This document shows positions 42,571 to 46,913 of a stretch of 46,913 nucleotides of DNA, one piece after another; the stretch's first letter is position 1, and each line of letters begins with the position of its first letter. The notes below the pieces were generated by a model. It was not told where the DNA came from, made no database searches, and was given only the letters and a program-made list of their open reading frames with translations. Source of the DNA: Cyclobacteriaceae bacterium (GTDB lineage: Bacteria > Bacteroidota > Bacteroidia > Cytophagales > Cyclobacteriaceae). The position numbers were made by a program, and so were the translations under genes. Location: NCBI GenBank assembly GCA_016787605.1, contig JAEUUE010000080.1:1-46913 (forward strand), written 5' to 3'.

Positions 42571-42921
42571 ATGACCTTCCAGGAACGAACCCGCTTGCTC
42601 CTTCAATTCGATGAACTGATTCGAAGAAAGTACAAGGCCGATGCCGGCGGCTACGCCCGCAAACTCGGCATTTCACGAGGCTCCTTCTTTCGCCTGCTGG
42701 CTTGCATGAGAGAAGAGTTCCAGGCACCGATTCAATTCGAAAAGTCAACCCAATGCTACGCGTATACCCGGAAGGGAAGGATTTACATTGGCTTTGTTCC
42801 TGATCCGGAGGACACGAGCAACGATCATCCTGCCGCTAACAAATCCACCTCCCCGGTGGCCGACGCGGTAAATCAGTACTTACAACATCCGGGAAATCGT
42901 CAGGAGGGTTCCACGCCCTGA
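42571..42921 (+). CDS. Small HTH (winged-helix-like) regulator
   Basis: A 116-residue protein. The N-terminal 45 residues (LLQFDELIRRKYKADAGGYA then RKLGISRGSFFRLLACMREE) form a helix-turn-helix of the HTH_11/DeoR-like type that recurs in Bacteroidota small regulators. The following APIQFEKSTQCYAYTRKGRIYIGF is the short beta wing, and the C-terminal tail is unstructured. It has no sensor domain. It is immediately upstream of the two small secreted proteins and a plausible controller of them. The ATG start sits beyond the alternative-hairpin region. Confidence 0.75.
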   Translation: MTFQERTRLLLQFDELIRRKYKADAGGYARKLGISRGSFFRLLACMREEFQAPIQFEKSTQCYAYTRKGRIYIGFVPDPEDTSNDHPAANKSTSPVADAVNQYLQHPGNRQEGSTP

Positions 42922-43015
42922 GACTGGCCGCGGCTACTTTCACCACATGTTTTGCAAGACAACTGCCGCTGGAGCAGGGTTTAACCAGCAACACTTAACC
43001 TTAAAAACATGTAGT

Positions 43016-43243
43016 ATGAAAAAGACGATTGTAGTAATGATGGTTGCGGCCTTTTCGGTGACCGGCTTGTTGGCTTCGCCTTCGGTGGAAAACGGAAACA
43101 GCGAAATGGTTCCCAAGCTGTGTACCATTTCCATCCAGGGCACCTATGACAACAAGCAGATCAACATCAACGTAACGGTTGAGGCGGAAAACTGTGCCGT
43201 GGCTGCCGGTCAGCTTCTCAAGGCCGCCATCGCCACCAAGTGA
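43016..43243 (+). CDS. Small secreted protein 1 of a paralogous pair
   Basis: A 75-residue protein, family not recognised. The ATG at 43016 is chosen since it opens directly on a signal peptide (MKKTIVVMMVAAFSVTGLLA); the longer frame from 42947 has no signal. The mature core is KLCTISIQGTYDNKQININV with C36, a second Cys at C60 (EAENCAVAAG), and an Ala-rich end. The CxISIxGT(Y/F)D core and end are repeated in the next gene. Two Cys residues could make a disulfide. It may be a secreted peptide or bacteriocin-like precursor, but there is no double-Gly leader or maturation enzyme in sight. Confidence 0.75.
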   Translation: MKKTIVVMMVAAFSVTGLLASPSVENGNSEMVPKLCTISIQGTYDNKQININVTVEAENCAVAAGQLLKAAIATK

Positions 43244-43263
43244 ATCCGTAAAGCAATTGTCGC

Positions 43264-43521
43264 ATGAAAACACTCTGCTTTATTGTGGTGACGTTGCTGG
43301 CAACCGGGTTTGCCGGCATGGATGCGGACCAGGGCCTGCGAGCCATGCCGCGGGAATCCGTGGTTGAGCCGCTGGGATCAAATGAGGATTATTCCGACTG
43401 TGAGATTTCTATCAAAGGTACCTTCGACGATGTGGAGGTTGACTTGAAGATTACCATTGACGATGTCAGCGGAATCCAGTGCCTCAAACTAAAGATGGCC
43501 CTGCTGGCCGCAATTTTCTAG
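43264..43521 (+). CDS. Small secreted protein 2 of a paralogous pair
   Basis: An 85-residue protein with signal peptide MKTLCFIVVTLLATGFAG and a linker of about 25 residues. The core CEISIKGTFDDVEVDLKITI (C46) aligns with protein 1, followed by C73 in SGIQCLKLKMALLAAIF; the Cys spacing is 27 residues against 24 in protein 1, implying a three-residue insertion. It starts 20 nt after protein 1 and ends 11 nt before a hairpin. Tandem duplication followed by divergence is inferred. Family unknown. Confidence 0.75.
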   Translation: MKTLCFIVVTLLATGFAGMDADQGLRAMPRESVVEPLGSNEDYSDCEISIKGTFDDVEVDLKITIDDVSGIQCLKLKMALLAAIF

Positions 43522-43532
43522 TCCATTAAACG

Positions 43533-43563
43533 AGCACAGGAGTAGTTCTCTTACTCCTGTGCT
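43533..43563 (+). terminator. Hairpin between the small peptides and the GLPGLI gene
   Basis: AGCACAGGAGTA (43533-43544), 7-nt loop, TACTCCTGTGCT (43552-43563): a perfect 12-bp stem followed by TATTAAA rather than a T-run. It may be a weak terminator or an RNA-stability element that sets the peptide to receptor expression ratio. Confidence 0.6.
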
Positions 43564-43580
43564 TATTAAACCTACCTGCT

Positions 43581-44354
43581 ATGATCAGACTACTTTTCAT
43601 TATACCACTCTTTCTCGTGGCCGTCGGATATCCCGTGGATTCTGCCGGTCAAGTGTCCACCAAATCGGCGTACACATTAAGATATGATTACCTGAATTTT
43701 GGGGTGCGAGAACAGTACCCGGTTGTCCTTTGGGTGCAGGGTGCCGAATCTCTTTCCATGATGGGAAAAGGGAGGCCCATAGATGACCCATCGGATCGCG
43801 GGGAAGACTTCAACCTCAAGGGCGAGGACTCGATCGGCCACCAGGTCTACAAGAATTCACAATCCAAAACGCTGGTGTTCCGGGAGTTTTATTCCCAGGG
43901 CGGGGTGTTTGAACCATGCGTGGTTCAGGATCCCTCATCGAGAATGACGTGGAAGTATCTTCGGGAAGAGAAGCGCATCGGGAAATATGTATGCAGATCC
44001 GCCCAGACTAGCTTCCGGGGAAGAACGTACGTGGCCTGGTATACCGAGGAGCTTCCGATTTCGCACGGGCCATGGAAATTCAACGGCCTTCCGGGCGCAG
44101 TGATCGAAATCCAGTCATCCGACCATCTGATCCTGTTCCGGCTCAACAAGGTCGAAGGTTCTCAGCCGACGGCCATTAGGTCCCCTTCACAGGGGAAGCT
44201 AATGACCATGAAGGAGTTTGTCGCGCTCAAAGAGGCATCGACGGAGGATTTTATCAACACGTTGAAAGCTAAACTTCCGCGTGGTGCCGAGATCACGGTC
44301 AATACCACGGCCGACTACAACCTGGAAACCGATTTCAGCGACGTCAGGAAGTAG
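43581..44354 (+). CDS. GLPGLI family protein
   Basis: A 257-residue exported protein with a signal peptide ending near SAGQ24. The family hallmark is WKFNGLPGAVIEIQSSD at 166-181, with the lead-in YVAWYTEELPISHGP; GLPGAV replaces GLPGLI. TMREF-type and VFREFYSQGG segments also fit the family. Such proteins are Bacteroidota-specific and often encoded next to a CarboxypepD-regulatory-domain outer membrane protein, as here. Their role is unknown; an envelope or transport-linked function is inferred. Its stop is one base from the next ATG. Confidence 0.88.
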   Translation: MIRLLFIIPLFLVAVGYPVDSAGQVSTKSAYTLRYDYLNFGVREQYPVVLWVQGAESLSMMGKGRPIDDPSDRGEDFNLKGEDSIGHQVYKNSQSKTLVFREFYSQGGVFEPCVVQDPSSRMTWKYLREEKRIGKYVCRSAQTSFRGRTYVAWYTEELPISHGPWKFNGLPGAVIEIQSSDHLILFRLNKVEGSQPTAIRSPSQGKLMTMKEFVALKEASTEDFINTLKAKLPRGAEITVNTTADYNLETDFSDVRK

Positions 44355-44355
44355 C

Positions 44356-46913
44356 ATGCTTCGGCGAGTATTAGGCGGGTGCATGTTCACGGCAGTCGCA
44401 CTGACGGCTGCCGCGCAAACGGCCGTGAAAGGAACTGTTCGGGATCCAGGCCTATTGCCTGTGCCGTTCTGCAATGTGTATACCCAGCGTGACGGGCTAC
44501 CCCTGCAGTTCACCAACGCGGACGAGAACGGGAACTTCTTCCTCCATCAGCCTGACCCCGACAGTTGCGAACTGGTTGTTACTTCAGTGGGTTTTAAGAA
44601 ATACGTTACCCGGATCAAGCCCGGCAACCAGGTCCTCCTCCTGGAGGTGATCTTGCAGCCCGACACGGTGTCCCTCGACCAGGTGATCGTGCATGGGGAG
44701 AGTCCTATCCAAACCCGTGGCGATACGGTGGTGTATGACGCCTCCTATTTTGCCACCGGTCACGAGGTGGCCCTGGCCGACCTGCTCAAGAAGCTTCCCG
44801 GCGTTTCGGTCGACGACCAGGGAAAAGTCAAGTTCCAGGGGAAAGACATCAAGAAGATAAAGGTGGAAGGGGACGATCTTTTTGAGTCGAATTACCAGTT
44901 GCTGACCAAGAACCTGTCGGCCGACCTGGTCGAGCAGGTGGAAGTGCTTCAGAATTACTCTGACAACCCGCTGTTGAAGAACATCGAAGACTCCGACGAT
45001 GTCGCGCTTAACCTGACGTTGAAGAAGGACCGAAAAAAGGTATTTTTTGGCGACCTGCGGGGAGGCTCCAACTTCCGGGACAGGTATGAGGCCAAGACCA
45101 ATTTGGTGTCCTTCCTCGATCGGGCCAAGATCTATGGATTGGGAAGTCTGAACAACATCGGCACCGATCCCACGGGTGACGTGGAAGAACTATTTCAACC
45201 GGGAAGCCAGGGCGGCCGGTTGATAGGCGACGACGCAGGATCCACGTACCTCGTGCCGGTGGCCAAACCCTATGTGTCCGAGTTTCGTCGTGACCGGTAT
45301 TACTTCAACCAGGCATCCTTTGGGTCGTTAAATGGCATCTACAAGCCGGCAAAAAGCTTGAGCCTGAAGGTAACGGGGTATGTGTACGGTGACCGGACCA
45401 CCTTCACGATGGCCAATGTAACCGATTACTACACGCCAACGGATACCTTGTTGTTTAAGGAACAGGCATCGACCGGAAACCGTGAAGGACTGGCTAACCT
45501 GCAGGCGACAGCCATGTACCAGGCCTCGTCCAGGATGAACATCACCTACAAAGGACGGCTGAGTCGTTCAGATGGCGTACTGACCCAACAGAGTAACCTC
45601 AATCAAAACAAGGTCCACAAGCAACTGGAATACGAGGCGGGCCGCCAGGATCATCACGTCAACCTGACCAGGAAATTCACGGATCGCGAAGCGGTCGCCA
45701 TCGATCTTCGTTGGTTGCGCGAGACCCGTCCGCAGCGTTTTGGAGTCGATGGTAACCTGGTGGGCAGTTATTTCCCCGCGGCGCTCGCATCAGACACGCT
45801 GACCCAGGCCAGCGACTTTTCCACCGAATTCTGGGGAGGGGAGATCAACTACTTTCGAAAGATGGCTTCCGGCAAAATGGGCTGGCGAGCCTCCTACAAG
45901 CAAACGGACCAGGCGATAGCTAGCTCCTTGAGCTCCTCTACAGGACCCCTGGCGGAAAATGACCTCGGAAACCACCAGCGGGAAACGTACGCCGAAGGTT
46001 ACTTCGCCTGGCGAAGGGGAAAGTTTACGGTTACGCCCGCGGCGGCATTTCAGAAATTTGACATCAGCGTATCGGATCGCCCGTCGCCGTCATCCGCCTT
46101 TCTCAACCCAAGGATTGGAGTGAAGTACGTGATCACTTCACGAAGCGTTTTTTCGGCGCTGTATTCCCAGGGAAGCAACCCTTCCTCCACGGAGCAACTT
46201 ATCCGAAACCCCCTGTTGCGTGATTACAACCTGATTGCCCTCGGCGACGACCAGTTCCGGACATTCGCCCGCCGCACCTATCTGCTCAACTACCAGTTGG
46301 GAGACTGGGCCTCCCGGTTTAGTCTCTTTGCCGCGGTTTTCCACCAGGAACTCCCAGGTGACTACCTGACCAATTTTGATATTGAACCCAACTATACGGT
46401 CAGTACTACCAACCAGCTGGCCGATCGCAAGCTGTCGTCCTTGTCGATCATGATGGATCGTTTCTTCAAGTCCATCCGTACCAACCTCAAGGTCGACTGG
46501 CGGGCCAGCCGGGCGGAGTTTGTGACTTCCACAGAAGGGTTGAAGGCGACCACCACTTCCAATGGTCATACCCTTGACATTTCGCTACGGTCGGCCTGGA
46601 CAGGACCTGTAAACGCTCATATAGGCCATATCCTGCAGGCCTCGTTGACCCGGAGCGACCTGGTCGAAGCGTCAAACTACAGTTCGCTCTTCTATGTCGA
46701 CGGCTACTTGACGGCGCTGAAGCAACGGCTGAACCTTACCCTTCACCTGGAGCGCTATGAACTGATTTCCATCGAAGGCAGGCCCACGTTTCACTTCCTG
46801 GATCTGCTGGCGAAGTTCCGCCTCCATGACAACAAGCCCTTCCTGATCTACATTAATGCCAGGAACCTGCTCAACGAGGAAGTGTATGCCCAGCGCTCCG
46901 TTTCGCCCCAGGG
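44356..46913 (+). CDS. CarboxypepD-regulatory/TonB-receptor-like outer membrane protein, partial
   Basis: The frame stays open to the window end (about 852 residues seen), so the stop is not visible. A signal peptide (MLRRVLGGCMFTAVALTAAA) is followed by a CarboxypepD_reg-like domain (VKGTVRDPGLLPVPFCNVYT, VVTSVGFKKYV), then a plug-like domain: LADLLKKLPGVSVDDQG, GKDIKKIKVEGDDLFESNYQ, LVEQVEVLQNYSDNPLLKNI and FFGDLRGGSNFRD. Barrel strands follow to the end. No TonB box is evident from reading. It pairs with the GLPGLI gene, spaced by one nucleotide. Confidence 0.87.
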   Translation, partial: MLRRVLGGCMFTAVALTAAAQTAVKGTVRDPGLLPVPFCNVYTQRDGLPLQFTNADENGNFFLHQPDPDSCELVVTSVGFKKYVTRIKPGNQVLLLEVILQPDTVSLDQVIVHGESPIQTRGDTVVYDASYFATGHEVALADLLKKLPGVSVDDQGKVKFQGKDIKKIKVEGDDLFESNYQLLTKNLSADLVEQVEVLQNYSDNPLLKNIEDSDDVALNLTLKKDRKKVFFGDLRGGSNFRDRYEAKTNLVSFLDRAKIYGLGSLNNIGTDPTGDVEELFQPGSQGGRLIGDDAGSTYLVPVAKPYVSEFRRDRYYFNQASFGSLNGIYKPAKSLSLKVTGYVYGDRTTFTMANVTDYYTPTDTLLFKEQASTGNREGLANLQATAMYQASSRMNITYKGRLSRSDGVLTQQSNLNQNKVHKQLEYEAGRQDHHVNLTRKFTDREAVAIDLRWLRETRPQRFGVDGNLVGSYFPAALASDTLTQASDFSTEFWGGEINYFRKMASGKMGWRASYKQTDQAIASSLSSSTGPLAENDLGNHQRETYAEGYFAWRRGKFTVTPAAAFQKFDISVSDRPSPSSAFLNPRIGVKYVITSRSVFSALYSQGSNPSSTEQLIRNPLLRDYNLIALGDDQFRTFARRTYLLNYQLGDWASRFSLFAAVFHQELPGDYLTNFDIEPNYTVSTTNQLADRKLSSLSIMMDRFFKSIRTNLKVDWRASRAEFVTSTEGLKATTTSNGHTLDISLRSAWTGPVNAHIGHILQASLTRSDLVEASNYSSLFYVDGYLTALKQRLNLTLHLERYELISIEGRPTFHFLDLLAKFRLHDNKPFLIYINARNLLNEEVYAQRSVSPQ

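Overview
The window looks like the chromosome of a GC-rich member of the Bacteroidota, most likely order Cytophagales. This is an inference from gene content. Supporting marks are a type IX secretion (T9SS) type A sorting domain, a TonB-dependent receptor paired with a DUF4249 lipoprotein, a GLPGLI-family protein, the long (670-residue) form of urocanate hydratase, and several copies of the Bacteroidota -7 promoter box TAnnTTTG close upstream of start codons. No phage, integrase, insertion sequence, rRNA or CRISPR array was seen.

Layout. 1-2.5 kb: tRNA-Asp, a CDP-alcohol phosphatidyltransferase, a small putative HTH protein, a baeRF-like protein and a secreted DinB-like protein. 2.5-13.4 kb (minus strand): a five-copy 44-bp hairpin-bearing tandem repeat, a secreted M14 carboxypeptidase, penicillin-binding protein 1C and a 1850-residue alpha-2-macroglobulin with an intact thioester motif. 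13.5-18.7 kb: a tight plus-strand run accA - MBL-fold hydrolase - patatin - urocanate hydratase - PlsC-like acyltransferase. 18.7-27.6 kb: a small beta-barrel protein with a terminator, folC, a TonB receptor/DUF4249 pair, a GH5-like enzyme and a YwqK/MORN-type protein. 27.6-35.2 kb: trmB, a TrpF-like protein lacking the catalytic residues, a lipoprotein, a T9SS-exported subtilase, rpe, LpoB and COG3014 lipoproteins, and a barrel protein. 35.2-36.2 kb: an AT-richer orphan gene and a gene-poor stretch with hairpins. 36.2-42.5 kb: gyrA, a TPR protein, a ferredoxin-reductase-like protein, a class I amidotransferase-like hydrolase and an SDR protein.

42.4-46.9 kb holds the most unusual unit: alternative hairpins, a small HTH regulator, two tandem small secreted proteins that share a Cys-containing core, a perfect hairpin, a GLPGLI protein and a large carboxypeptidase-regulatory-domain/TonB-receptor-like outer membrane protein that runs off the window. 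I infer a peptide/outer-membrane-receptor system, possibly undescribed; its function is unknown.

Several units concern the cell envelope. PBP1C with alpha-2-macroglobulin is a known partnership in which the macroglobulin is thought to trap proteases after envelope damage. LpoB/COG3014 points to control of peptidoglycan synthesis. accA, patatin and PlsC touch fatty-acid and phospholipid metabolism.
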